Positions 18,878 through 27,143 of a stretch of DNA of 60,263 bases are shown here, piece by piece; positions within the stretch are counted from its first letter, which is position 1; every line of letters starts with the position of its first letter. Both the position numbers and the translations under genes were made by a program. Source of the DNA: Chitinophagaceae bacterium (GTDB lineage: Bacteria > Bacteroidota > Bacteroidia > Chitinophagales > Chitinophagaceae); the NCBI GenBank assembly GCA_020848815.1, contig JADLHL010000006.1:1-60263 (forward strand). Direction: 5' to 3'. A model generated the notes under the pieces. The model was not told where the DNA came from and ran no database searches. It saw nothing but the letters and a program-made list of their open reading frames with translations.

Positions 18878-20086
18878 ATGTATCAATTAGGCGATTATTT
18901 CCGCAGGGGAAGCAAGTTTGTCAACAATCAGTTTTTTCCATCACACAAAAAACTGAGCACACTCATGATTTATGCCACAGATGTGTGTGATAGCGCCTGC
19001 AAGCATTGCCTAATTTGGGCCAAGCGTCCGGTCAATTACCTGAGTAAAGAAAAAATATTTGAAGTGATGCAAAGCAAATGCATCACCAAACATACTTCTG
19101 TTGGTTTAGAAGGTGGTGAGTTTATGCTTCACCCCGATGCCATGGATATTTTGCAATGGTTTACAATGCATCATCCCAATTTCGATTTGCTGAGCAATTG
19201 CCTGAAACCCGAAGGTGTAATTGAAGCGGTAAAAAAACATCCGCCCCGTCGTTTGTACATTTCATTGGATGGCAATGAGGAAACCTACTTGTATATGCGG
19301 GGAAAACCGGGCTATCAAAGTGTAATTAAGGTGATAGAGTCGGTGCACAAAACACTGCCCGTATCTGTGATGTTTACACTCAGCCCGTACAATAACTTTG
19401 ACGACATGCAGCATGTGGCTGAAGTGTGCAAACACTACGGTATTGATATGCGGGTAGGCATCTACAACGACATTGCCTTTTTTGACACGGTAGACAAAGC
19501 ACACGACCACGAACCGGGTGATGCCAAAAACCAGCATGCACTTGATTTTAAACAAGTGCAGCAATTAAAAAGTGAAGGCAAGGTTGAAACCATCAAAAAA
19601 ATTAAGGCAGCGGAAAGAACCAATGATATTCAAAATCCCAAACACGACACAAGCCGCCACTTTCAAAATTTTGTGCCCAACATTCCGGAGATTATAAAAG
19701 AGTTTTCGGAGAACTATGATTTTCTGGTACTGTATAACGAGTGGCGGCAAAACCATGTGAAGCTCAAGTGCTACAGCATTTTAGACAGCCTCGTTATTTT
19801 GCCCAATGGCGAAGTTCCTATTTGCCAAAACCTTGATTTAATGTTGGGCAATGTGCATGAGCAAAGTCTCGACGAAATATTTAACGGCCCCACAGCCATT
19901 GCTCAGCAAAAGCATTTTGTTCATAACTGCAATCAATGCTGGCTCAATTTTCATCGTAAATACGATGTAGTGCTATACCGGGCTTTCGAAAAATATTTTG
20001 GCAAAGGCATTACCCAAAAAATGTTTGGCTATTACCAATGGAGCAATGATGCTGAAAAAAGGTATACAGATATTGTGAAGCCCTAA
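18878..20086 (+). CDS. Radical SAM/SPASM protein of unknown substrate
   Basis: A 402-residue iron-sulfur enzyme. The radical SAM cluster motif CDSACKHC gives Cys37, Cys41 and Cys44 after a short N-terminal extension. GLEGGEF is the SAM-binding glycine motif. The C-terminal quarter looks like a SPASM domain: CYSILDSLVILPNGEVPICQN with LGNVHEQSLDEIFNGP, then CNQCW, enough Cys for an auxiliary cluster. SPASM proteins modify peptides, sugars or lipids. No small precursor peptide gene is visible beside it. It ends 11 bases before the glycosyltransferase-like membrane gene, so the two are likely co-transcribed. A one-mismatch promoter box lies at 18829-18836. Confidence 0.85.
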   Translation: MYQLGDYFRRGSKFVNNQFFPSHKKLSTLMIYATDVCDSACKHCLIWAKRPVNYLSKEKIFEVMQSKCITKHTSVGLEGGEFMLHPDAMDILQWFTMHHPNFDLLSNCLKPEGVIEAVKKHPPRRLYISLDGNEETYLYMRGKPGYQSVIKVIESVHKTLPVSVMFTLSPYNNFDDMQHVAEVCKHYGIDMRVGIYNDIAFFDTVDKAHDHEPGDAKNQHALDFKQVQQLKSEGKVETIKKIKAAERTNDIQNPKHDTSRHFQNFVPNIPEIIKEFSENYDFLVLYNEWRQNHVKLKCYSILDSLVILPNGEVPICQNLDLMLGNVHEQSLDEIFNGPTAIAQQKHFVHNCNQCWLNFHRKYDVVLYRAFEKYFGKGITQKMFGYYQWSNDAEKRYTDIVKP

Positions 20087-20097
20087 TTGTATACCAC

Positions 20098-21579
20098 ATG
20101 TTTGCCAAATTTAACCAAGTGCTATCCACTGCCCCTAGTCAAAAAACCATTGCATTTATTTGGTTGGCAGTGCTGTCATTGCTTACGTGGCTGTATTTTC
20201 CAGGAGGTCTTTTTTTCCTCAACGATGATTTCATTCATGTACCGCTGAGTGAGCAGGCTGTGTTTGGTCAACGCCATTCCATAAGAGTAGTTAATGATTT
20301 TAGTTTGTACCTCGACAGTTTATTGTATGGCAAAAATGCGGTGGGTTTTCATACCACTAATTTGTTGCTTCACTTCCTCAACATTGCATTGGTATTTATT
20401 ACTTCCAGAAAAATCTTTGCGTTGTTTGGATTGCCATCAAGCAAACTGGTAGCTCATGCTGCCGCTATGTTTTTTGCATTGTATCCATTTCACAGCGAAT
20501 CCGTTTTTTGGGTAATTGGCAGAACAGGTGCACTCTCGACAGCGTGGATGCTACTGACTTTTCTGGCACAGCAAAGCCGCAACCTGCTGCTACAACTTGC
20601 AGGTGCAGTTCTGTTGCTATTGGGTTTTCTTACATATGAATCTGTATTGGTGTATCCGTTTTTTGTAGCCGCCATATGGCTGTACAAAAAAATGCAGCAA
20701 CAAAGCGATGCAGCACATTGGTGGCAACAATTATTGCTGGCAATAGCTACCACACTCGCCTACTTGCTTATTCGATTGTTCATGCTCGGCGGCGTTACAG
20801 ACCACTACGAATCTGGCAATGTTACTGCAGGCTTATTAGGCACACTTGCAGGTAACTATCTTGCATTAGTGATACGCTTGCTGGCACCTCCTTTTCAATC
20901 ATCCTGGCCGTTGGTTTTCATTTTTTCTGCTATCGCCGGTTGTATTTTTGTTACGGTTGCTACGCAATGGAAAACAATACAGTCAAACATCAACGGCTAC
21001 CTGCTCCTGGCATTGGTTTTATTCGCCAGTTTGCTGCCCTACATTTCACTGGGCATAGATACACATGGTGTAGAATCTGAAAGATATTTGTATGTTCCAT
21101 CAGTATTTCTATCATTGATTGCGGCGCAACTAATCCGCCTTTTTTCCTCTATCAAACTTCGCTGGATGGCAGCTATTGGATTTGCACTGTATGCCAGTAT
21201 TTGTTTATTGTTTTCGTCAATAGCATTCAGAACCGCCAGCAGTTTTGCAGCACAAATTATTGCTGTCACCAATCAATACGTACGCCCTACACACCAGAGC
21301 ATTTGGTATGTACATATGCCGGGCGAACACCGTGGTGTTGTATTGCTTCGATTGGGATTGCCCGAGGGTATTGCATGGCTGGTGCCTGCGGCAAACGGAA
21401 AGTCCATTCACTTGCATGAAACCAATATGGACCCACTATTGCAATTGCCTCAGCATACACCTGTTGAACTCGTAAGTAAAGAAAGATTACAAAACTTGCT
21501 GCCAACGGTGCCAAAAGACAGTACACAGCAAAGTCTTGTTGTAGCCATGATCAACAACCGTTTGGTGATTGCTCAATAA
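20098..21579 (+). CDS. Polytopic glycosyltransferase-like membrane protein (GT39/TMTC-like)
   Basis: A 493-residue protein with about eleven membrane segments and a short soluble C-terminal tail (about 390-493). The first large loop contains FFLNDDFIHVPLS; such an acidic pair in the first periplasmic loop is the catalytic signature of lipid-linked sugar transferases (GT-C fold, GT39/GT83, TMTC). Then comes HTTNLLLHFLNIALVF and YPFHSESVFWVIGRTG, also typical of TMTC-type mannosyltransferase-like proteins. It should transfer a sugar from a polyprenyl carrier to a protein or glycan outside the inner membrane. It directly follows the radical SAM gene. Its stop lies 7 bases from the convergent epimerase. 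Confidence 0.72.
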   Translation: MFAKFNQVLSTAPSQKTIAFIWLAVLSLLTWLYFPGGLFFLNDDFIHVPLSEQAVFGQRHSIRVVNDFSLYLDSLLYGKNAVGFHTTNLLLHFLNIALVFITSRKIFALFGLPSSKLVAHAAAMFFALYPFHSESVFWVIGRTGALSTAWMLLTFLAQQSRNLLLQLAGAVLLLLGFLTYESVLVYPFFVAAIWLYKKMQQQSDAAHWWQQLLLAIATTLAYLLIRLFMLGGVTDHYESGNVTAGLLGTLAGNYLALVIRLLAPPFQSSWPLVFIFSAIAGCIFVTVATQWKTIQSNINGYLLLALVLFASLLPYISLGIDTHGVESERYLYVPSVFLSLIAAQLIRLFSSIKLRWMAAIGFALYASICLLFSSIAFRTASSFAAQIIAVTNQYVRPTHQSIWYVHMPGEHRGVVLLRLGLPEGIAWLVPAANGKSIHLHETNMDPLLQLPQHTPVELVSKERLQNLLPTVPKDSTQQSLVVAMINNRLVIAQ

Positions 21580-21584
21580 AGCAT

Positions 21585-21605
21585 TTTTATCTTTTATCTT
21601 TTATC
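21585..21605. repeat. Three tandem TTTTATC heptamers
   Basis: Three perfect back-to-back copies of TTTTATC. They cover the 7-base convergent gap and the last codons (IKDKR, stop) of the SDR epimerase gene, so copy-number change would alter that C-terminus. Confidence 0.8.
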
Positions 21606-22552
21606 ATAGCTGCAATACCTGCATCAAAATTGATGATGGGATGATAGCCCAACGTTTGCTGTATTTTTTTGGCATTCAGCGTAAAAGAGGTTGAAAAACT
21701 ATACGCTGCAATTTTTGAAATGGGAGGGGCTTTTTTGATGCGCAACAAATGCCAAACAGGTTCAATGCAATTTGCTATAACTCTTGCAATCCAGCCCGGA
21801 ATGGATGCTGTGGGCAGTTGCAGTTGTTCTGTCTGAAGCTGCTGCTGCCAAAAGGATTGTAGCGTATGCTCTTCAGCATCTGCTACGTGAAAAATTTCTC
21901 CTGCTGCAGCTTTGTGAGTGGCAGCCAACTCAATAGCATGTGCAAGATTGAGCACATGAGTAACACTCGTAACTGCAAGTCCGTTATTCAACCATAAAAA
22001 CTTTTTGGAAACTGCCGCAGCCTTCATGCTTTTGTACAAAGGATTTGCGGTAGTACCCCAAATCATGCGTGGCCGAAGGATGACGATTTCTATTGTTGAA
22101 TGATAAGATTGTAATATCAGCTCTGCCTGTCTTTTGCTGCTGGCATACGGAAACGTCACATGTCCCAATGGATGCTCTTCTGTAGCACCAATGCAATCTT
22201 CCCCTTCAAACAATACCATGTCGGTGCTGATGTGAATAAAGCGCTTTGCTCCAATAGCTATCGCCTTTTCTACGGCCTGTATTGTTCCGGTTACATTCAC
22301 CTTATTATATGCATCACTGCTCTCCCATTGGCCAATCATAGCAGCAAAATGTATCACTACATCAATTGCTGGTAGTGATATTTCAGCCAATGTTTCCAGT
22401 GTTCCTGCTACAGGATGAATACCGGCATCAACTAATACTTGAGATTGTACCGGCCGCCGATGCAACCCGTACACGGTATGGCCTGCTGCTACTAAATAGC
22501 GCCCCACTTCTAACCCTGTAAAACCTGCTGCTCCGGTGATAAAAAAACGCAT
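21587..22552 (-). CDS. NAD-dependent epimerase/dehydratase (extended SDR)
   Basis: A 321-residue short-chain dehydrogenase. The start is ATG 22550-22552 (MRFFITGAAGFTG); the upstream 29 codons are non-conserved and overlap rfbD. The nucleotide site is TGAAGFTG, and the catalytic pair is in YASSKRQAE. It resembles the 3-beta-hydroxysteroid dehydrogenase/UDP-sugar epimerase branch. The exact sugar cannot be assigned. It starts 14 bases after the rfbD stop, so they form one unit, and both probably act on nucleotide sugars for surface polysaccharide. Confidence 0.8.
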   Translation of the reverse strand: MRFFITGAAGFTGLEVGRYLVAAGHTVYGLHRRPVQSQVLVDAGIHPVAGTLETLAEISLPAIDVVIHFAAMIGQWESSDAYNKVNVTGTIQAVEKAIAIGAKRFIHISTDMVLFEGEDCIGATEEHPLGHVTFPYASSKRQAELILQSYHSTIEIVILRPRMIWGTTANPLYKSMKAAAVSKKFLWLNNGLAVTSVTHVLNLAHAIELAATHKAAAGEIFHVADAEEHTLQSFWQQQLQTEQLQLPTASIPGWIARVIANCIEPVWHLLRIKKAPPISKIAAYSFSTSFTLNAKKIQQTLGYHPIINFDAGIAAMIKDKR

Positions 22553-22565
22553 GGCCGTGTACTGT

Positions 22566-23420
22566 TTATAAAAGCTGACGAAGACAATGCTGTAAAGATG
22601 TTTGCCATGGCAACAATGGAATTGAATAGGTCCGTTCAATTTTTGAACAGTCCATTACACTCCATGCCGGCCGCTTGGCTGGGGTTGGAAAATCGGCTGT
22701 TGTAATTGGATTAACAGTACAATTCAATCCTGAAATTTCTTGTATTGCCACGGCAAAATTGTACCAACTAATGATGCCACAGTTGCTGTAGTGAAAAATG
22801 CCAGGCACAAATTGCGGATGCTCACAAATAGTAAGCAACGCATTCGCCAAATCAACCGCATACGTAGGTGAGCCAAGTTGATCTATCACTACACCAATTA
22901 CTTCCCGTTCTTTCATCAGGCGAAGCATAGTTTTTACAAAATTGGCTCCGTGCTTACTATACACCCACGATGTTCTGATGATGGCCGTACCAGCTGCATA
23001 CACTTCCAGCGCCAGCTGCTCTCCCATCAATTTGCTCTCTCCGTAAATACCAATGGGATTGACTGCATCTGTTTCTACATAAGGCGTTGTGGCAGTTCCA
23101 TCAAACACGTAATCGGTAGATACATGCAGCAATTTTGCGCCTACATCTTTGCACACTTTTGCCAGGTGTCCCACCGCTTCCCCATTTATGAGTCGTGCAG
23201 CGGCAGCTTCTTGCTCAGCTTTGTCTACAGCGGTGTAAGCAGCTGCATTTATTACCCAATCGGGCTGCAATGAGTGCAACACCTGCGACACCATACCAAA
23301 CTGCTGTATATCGCAATGCTCTCTGCCAAGAAAAATGCATTCTAAAGTTGGAAACTGTTTGGCAACATCCTGCAAGCACTTACCTAACTGGCCATTGGCA
23401 CCTGTGACTACAACTTTCAT
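22566..23420 (-). CDS. rfbD: dTDP-4-dehydrorhamnose reductase-like protein
   Basis: A 284-residue extended SDR; the start is ATG 23418-23420 (MKVVVTGANGQLGKCL). Motifs are GANGQLG for NAD(P)H, STDYVFDG, and the catalytic YGESKLMGE. RfbD/RmlD makes the final reduction to dTDP-L-rhamnose. rfbA, rfbB and rfbC are not in the window, so the substrate supply must come from elsewhere, or this member acts on another 4-keto sugar. It has its own TACATTTG promoter box 15 bases upstream, abutting a perfect inverted repeat. Confidence 0.85.
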   Translation of the reverse strand: MKVVVTGANGQLGKCLQDVAKQFPTLECIFLGREHCDIQQFGMVSQVLHSLQPDWVINAAAYTAVDKAEQEAAAARLINGEAVGHLAKVCKDVGAKLLHVSTDYVFDGTATTPYVETDAVNPIGIYGESKLMGEQLALEVYAAGTAIIRTSWVYSKHGANFVKTMLRLMKEREVIGVVIDQLGSPTYAVDLANALLTICEHPQFVPGIFHYSNCGIISWYNFAVAIQEISGLNCTVNPITTADFPTPAKRPAWSVMDCSKIERTYSIPLLPWQTSLQHCLRQLL

Positions 23421-23435
23421 GGCTACATATTTTCT

Positions 23436-23443
23436 CAAATGTA
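23436..23443 (-). promoter_or_regulatory. -7 promoter box of rfbD
   Basis: Exact TACATTTG on the minus strand, directly joined to the inverted repeat 23444-23481. Predicted transcription start is about 9 bases before the rfbD ATG. Confidence 0.6.
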
Positions 23444-23481
23444 AATGGGTTTTTCAACCCTTGCAGATTGAAAAACCCATT
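23444..23481 (-). terminator. Perfect inverted repeat after UDP-xylose synthase gene
   Basis: Arms AATGGGTTTTTCAA (23444-23457) and TTGAAAAACCCATT (23468-23481) pair over 14 bp with a 10-base loop. It lies 17 bases after the uxs stop and could end that transcript. Its 3' flank on the minus strand is TTTACATTTG, which is also the rfbD promoter box. It may be both terminator and operator. Confidence 0.7.
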
Positions 23482-23498
23482 CTTGTATAAATCGCAGT

Positions 23499-24488
23499 TT
23501 ACTTGCTACCAAATTCCTTAGGCTGCTTATGCCATTCTGTTTCCGGCAGGTTTTTGAAATACTCGTAAGTGAGTTTCAAACCTTCTGCACGACCAACCTT
23601 GGGAGCCCAACCCAAAATGGTTTGCGCCTTGGTAATGTCTGGCTTACGCTGTTTAGGATCATCGGCAGGCAGTGGTTTGTATACAATTTTCTGATCGCTG
23701 CCAGTGAGCTTAATAACTTCCTCCGCAAAATCTTTCAATGAAATTTCGCTTGGGTTGCCAATGTTTACCGGGTATACATAATCACTCAGCAACAAACGGT
23801 AGATGCCATCCACCAAATCACTCACATAGCAAAAGCTGCGGGTTTGGCTACCATCGCCAAACACAGTCAGGTCTTCGCCACGCAGTGCCTGACCAATGAA
23901 AGCAGGCAGAGCACGACCATCATTGAGGCGCATTCTGGGGCCGTAGGTATTGAAGATGCGAATGATGCGGGTTTCAACGCCATGGTAAGTATGATACGCC
24001 ATGGTAATGCTTTCGAGGTAACGCTTGGCTTCATCGTACACACCACGAGGACCAACCGGGTTTACATTTCCCCAGTATTCCTCTGTTTGCGGATGCACCA
24101 ATGGATCGCCATATACTTCGCTGGTTGAAGCTACAAGAATCCGGGCCTTTTTTGCCTTCGCCAATCCAAGACAGTTATGCGTACCCATGGCACCCACTTT
24201 CAGGGTTTGAATGGGAATTTTCAGGTAGTCGATGGGGCTGGCGGGAGAAGCAAAGTGTAAGATGTAATCCAACTCACCCGGAATATGGATGAACTTAGTA
24301 ACATCGTGATGATAGAATTCAAAATCCGGATTCGGAAAAAGGTGTTCAATGTTGCGGAGATCGCCTGTAATGAGGTTATCCATGGCAATAACGTGATACC
24401 CTTCACTTATGAACCGGTCACACAAATGTGAGCCCAAAAAACCCGCAGCACCCGTAATCAGAATTCGTTTTTTATTGCTTGATGGCAT
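23499..24488 (-). CDS. UDP-glucuronate decarboxylase (UDP-xylose synthase)
   Basis: A 329-residue extended SDR of the UXS family. It converts UDP-glucuronate to UDP-xylose in the cytoplasm. Seen: [16 protein letters not shown], the [14 protein letters not shown] loop, [21 protein letters not shown], the catalytic YDEAKRYLE and the family-typical [16 protein letters not shown]. It follows the UDP-glucose dehydrogenase gene by 5 bases, so the two enzymes form a direct UDP-Glc to UDP-GlcA to UDP-Xyl route. Confidence 0.92.
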   Translation of the reverse strand: MPSSNKKRILITGAAGFLGSHLCDRFISEGYHVIAMDNLITGDLRNIEHLFPNPDFEFYHHDVTKFIHIPGELDYILHFASPASPIDYLKIPIQTLKVGAMGTHNCLGLAKAKKARILVASTSEVYGDPLVHPQTEEYWGNVNPVGPRGVYDEAKRYLESITMAYHTYHGVETRIIRIFNTYGPRMRLNDGRALPAFIGQALRGEDLTVFGDGSQTRSFCYVSDLVDGIYRLLLSDYVYPVNIGNPSEISLKDFAEEVIKLTGSDQKIVYKPLPADDPKQRKPDITKAQTILGWAPKVGRAEGLKLTYEYFKNLPETEWHKQPKEFGSK

Positions 24489-24493
24489 GGTGC

Positions 24494-25837
24494 TTATTTT
24501 GAAGGGTTAACTGTTTTGCGACCTACACTGAAATAGTAGTAGCCCAGCTTTTCCATCAGTTCTATATCAAACAGGTTGCGGCCATCAAAGATGGTGCGGC
24601 GCTTAAGTGATGAAGAAATTTTGGTGAAGTCGGGTGTGCGGAATTCATTCCATTCAGTAGCAATGATCAATGCATCAGCATCGGCCAGTGTTTCATATTG
24701 CGATTCGGCGAACTTGATGGTATCGCCTAATAATGCTTTTACATTAGGCATCGCCTCAGGGTCGAAAGCAGTAACAGTGGCGCCAGCTTCTAACAGTTCT
24801 TTGATGATGTACAATGCTGGTGCTTCCCGAATATCATCTGTATTGGGCTTGAAAGCCAAACCCCAGATGGCAAAATGCTTACCGGTCAAATCGCCGTTGA
24901 AATAATCTTTGATTTTGGGAATGATGTATGTTTTCTGCGCTTCATTTACTTCCATTACACTGGTAAGAATGCGAAAATCATAGTTGACTTCTGCAGCAGA
25001 TTTGGCCAATGCCTGCACATCTTTTGGAAAGCAACTGCCACCATAACCAATGCCGGGAAAAAGGAATCGTTTGCCAATGCGTTCGTCGCTGCCTACACCT
25101 TTACGCACCATGTCTACATCGGCACCCAGCAGTTCGCACATGCGGGCTATCTCATTCATGAAAGTAATCTTGGTAGCCAAAAATGCGTTGGCGGCATACT
25201 TGGTGAGTTCTGCACTCTTTTCATCCATATAAATTACAGGATTGCCGGAGCGTACAAACGGACCATACAATTCGCCCATAAGCTGGCGGGCCTTAGGGCT
25301 GTCAGTTCCAATTACCACACGGTCTGGCTTCATGAAGTCTTCTACGGCTACACCTTCCCGCAAAAATTCGGGGTTGCTCACCACATCAAAATCTTCACCG
25401 GGAACAAGTGTATTGTTACTGCCTTTTAATACACCGGCAGTTACTTTATCTGCTGTTCCTACAGGCACTGTGCTTTTGTCTACAATTACTTTATAGTCGC
25501 CTTTTTTCATAATGGCACCGAGCTTGTGGGCTACACCCAATACATAGCTCAGGTCGGCACTGCCATCTTCACCAGGAGGCGTGGGCAATGCCAGAAAAAT
25601 GATTTCAGCATCCTGAATGCCCTCTTCTATTTGTGTTGTAAACAAAAGGCGTCCTTCTTTTACATTCCGTTCGAACAGCTTTTCTAAACCCGGCTCATAA
25701 ATAGTGACGGTGCCGCCTTTGAGTTTAGCAATTTTACGTTCATCAATGTCTACGCAAGTGACGCGGTTGCCGGTTTCTGCAAAACAAGTGCCTGTAACGA
25801 GGCCTACATAGCCGGTTCCAATTACTGCAATTTTCAT
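24494..25837 (-). CDS. ugd: UDP-glucose 6-dehydrogenase
   Basis: A 447-residue NAD-dependent four-electron dehydrogenase making UDP-glucuronate from UDP-glucose. Seen: the N-terminal [10 protein letters not shown] dinucleotide site, [37 protein letters not shown] and the catalytic cysteine in [13 protein letters not shown]. The C-terminal domain has [17 protein letters not shown]. It is placed between the aminotransferase and UDP-xylose synthase genes and probably shares their promoter at 27027-27034. Confidence 0.95.
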   Translation of the reverse strand: MKIAVIGTGYVGLVTGTCFAETGNRVTCVDIDERKIAKLKGGTVTIYEPGLEKLFERNVKEGRLLFTTQIEEGIQDAEIIFLALPTPPGEDGSADLSYVLGVAHKLGAIMKKGDYKVIVDKSTVPVGTADKVTAGVLKGSNNTLVPGEDFDVVSNPEFLREGVAVEDFMKPDRVVIGTDSPKARQLMGELYGPFVRSGNPVIYMDEKSAELTKYAANAFLATKITFMNEIARMCELLGADVDMVRKGVGSDERIGKRFLFPGIGYGGSCFPKDVQALAKSAAEVNYDFRILTSVMEVNEAQKTYIIPKIKDYFNGDLTGKHFAIWGLAFKPNTDDIREAPALYIIKELLEAGATVTAFDPEAMPNVKALLGDTIKFAESQYETLADADALIIATEWNEFRTPDFTKISSSLKRRTIFDGRNLFDIELMEKLGYYYFSVGRKTVNPSK

Positions 25838-25870
25838 GGTGTATGTTAAGTGTTGGTTGAGAAAGTTTTT

Positions 25871-27004
25871 TTAGGATTGCTTGGCAAATTCAATTACCGC
25901 TTCGGCAATAAAACGCTGCGTTTCGAAAGTTAATTCTGAGTGCATGGGCAATGAGATAACCCGGTTGGTGAGCCAGTCTGTTACCGGCAGTTCATAGCCC
26001 GATCCTCCAAATGCATCAAACATTTTTTGGCGGTGTGCCGGCACAGGATAGTAAATCATGGAAGGAATACCTTTTGCTGCCAGATAATCCACCATCTTGT
26101 CGCGGTCTATGCCTTCAAGCTGCAATGTGTACTGATGGAATACGTGACGGGTATAGGCAGCACGGTAAGGAACCACAATGCTTTCCTGAGTAGAAAATAA
26201 CTTGTCGTAAGTATCAGCAGCAGCAATACGTGCTGCGTTATACTCCTCCAAATGACGAAGCTTGATGTTGAGTACTGCGGCCTGCACGGTATCCAGCCGG
26301 CTGTTGCAACCTACCATATCGTGGTAGTAGCGCACCTTTTGGCCATGGTTGGCAATCATGCGCAATTTTTCTGCCAGGGCATCGTCGTTGGTAAACATAG
26401 CACCGCCGTCGCCGTAGCAACCGAGATTTTTACTAGGGAAAAAGCTGGTGCAACCAACAGTACCCATGGTACCAGCTTTTGCTTTGGTGCCATCAGGAAA
26501 AATATAATCGGCCCCCATGGCTTGAGCCGTGTCTTCAATTACCGGCAAATTATGCTTGGCTGCTATCTCCAATATTTCTTTCATGGGAGCTGCATGGCCG
26601 TATAAATGCACGGGTACAATGGCTTTCGTTTTCGGGGTAATCGCCGCTTCCAGTCTTTCGGGATCCATGCAAAAAGTACGTGGATCCACCTCTACAAAAA
26701 CGGGTTTCAAACGGAGAAGCGCCACCACTTCAGTTGTTGCCACATACGTAAAAGAAGGCGTAATTACTTCGTCGCCGGGCTGCAGGTCCAGCGCCATCAG
26801 GGCTATCTGCAATGCATCGGTACCGTTGGCACAAGGTATTACGTGCTTCACACCTAAAAACTGCGCCAAGGCTGAGGCAAATTCGCCAACAGGTTTACCA
26901 TTTATAAAAGCCGAAGATTCGAGTACATTAATGACTGCCCTGTCTACTTCATCCTTAATTTTCTTGTACTGCGTCTGCAAATCCACCATTTGGATGGTAC
27001 TCAT
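25871..27004 (-). CDS. DegT/DnrJ/EryC1/StrS sugar aminotransferase
   Basis: A 377-residue PLP enzyme that aminates keto-sugar nucleotides. Seen: VDLQTQYKKIKDEV, CANGTDALQIAL, PSFTYVATTE, EDTAQAMGADY and the Schiff-base lysine in FFPSKNLG (Lys192), followed by YGDGGAMFTNDD. It is closest in feel to WbpE-type UDP-3-keto-GlcNAcA aminotransferases, which would fit with ugd next door, but the substrate is inference. It is the promoter-proximal gene of the nucleotide-sugar block and has an exact TAGGTTTG box 22 bases upstream. Confidence 0.88.
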   Translation of the reverse strand: MSTIQMVDLQTQYKKIKDEVDRAVINVLESSAFINGKPVGEFASALAQFLGVKHVIPCANGTDALQIALMALDLQPGDEVITPSFTYVATTEVVALLRLKPVFVEVDPRTFCMDPERLEAAITPKTKAIVPVHLYGHAAPMKEILEIAAKHNLPVIEDTAQAMGADYIFPDGTKAKAGTMGTVGCTSFFPSKNLGCYGDGGAMFTNDDALAEKLRMIANHGQKVRYYHDMVGCNSRLDTVQAAVLNIKLRHLEEYNAARIAAADTYDKLFSTQESIVVPYRAAYTRHVFHQYTLQLEGIDRDKMVDYLAAKGIPSMIYYPVPAHRQKMFDAFGGSGYELPVTDWLTNRVISLPMHSELTFETQRFIAEAVIEFAKQS

Positions 27005-27026
27005 AGGGAGGGAAATTTTAGCGTTG

Positions 27027-27034
27027 CAAACCTA
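27027..27034 (-). promoter_or_regulatory. -7 promoter box of the nucleotide-sugar operon
   Basis: Exact TAGGTTTG on the minus strand, predicting a leader of about 16 bases before the aminotransferase ATG. A TTG lies 15 bases further upstream, closer than the usual -33 spacing. Confidence 0.6.
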
Positions 27035-27054
27035 CATGAAAAAGCTTGACAATA

Positions 27055-27074
27055 AATACCAACTGCATGGTATT
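27055..27074. promoter_or_regulatory. Small palindrome in the divergent promoter region
   Basis: Arms AATACCA and TGGTATT (7 bp) separated by ACTGCA, between the divergent boxes for the nucleotide-sugar operon and waaA. A candidate operator only; it could be chance. Confidence 0.3.
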
Positions 27075-27120
27075 CTGATACATATAAATAATGAATGTAC
27101 ACTTGGCCGTACCGAAACCA

Positions 27121-27128
27121 TAGTTTTG
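27121..27128 (+). promoter_or_regulatory. -7 promoter box of waaA
   Basis: Exact TAGTTTTG, 15 bases before the TTG start codon at 27144. Predicted leader about 9 bases, which supports the TTG as the real start. Confidence 0.6.
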
Positions 27129-27143
27129 CAGTAAACCATCACT

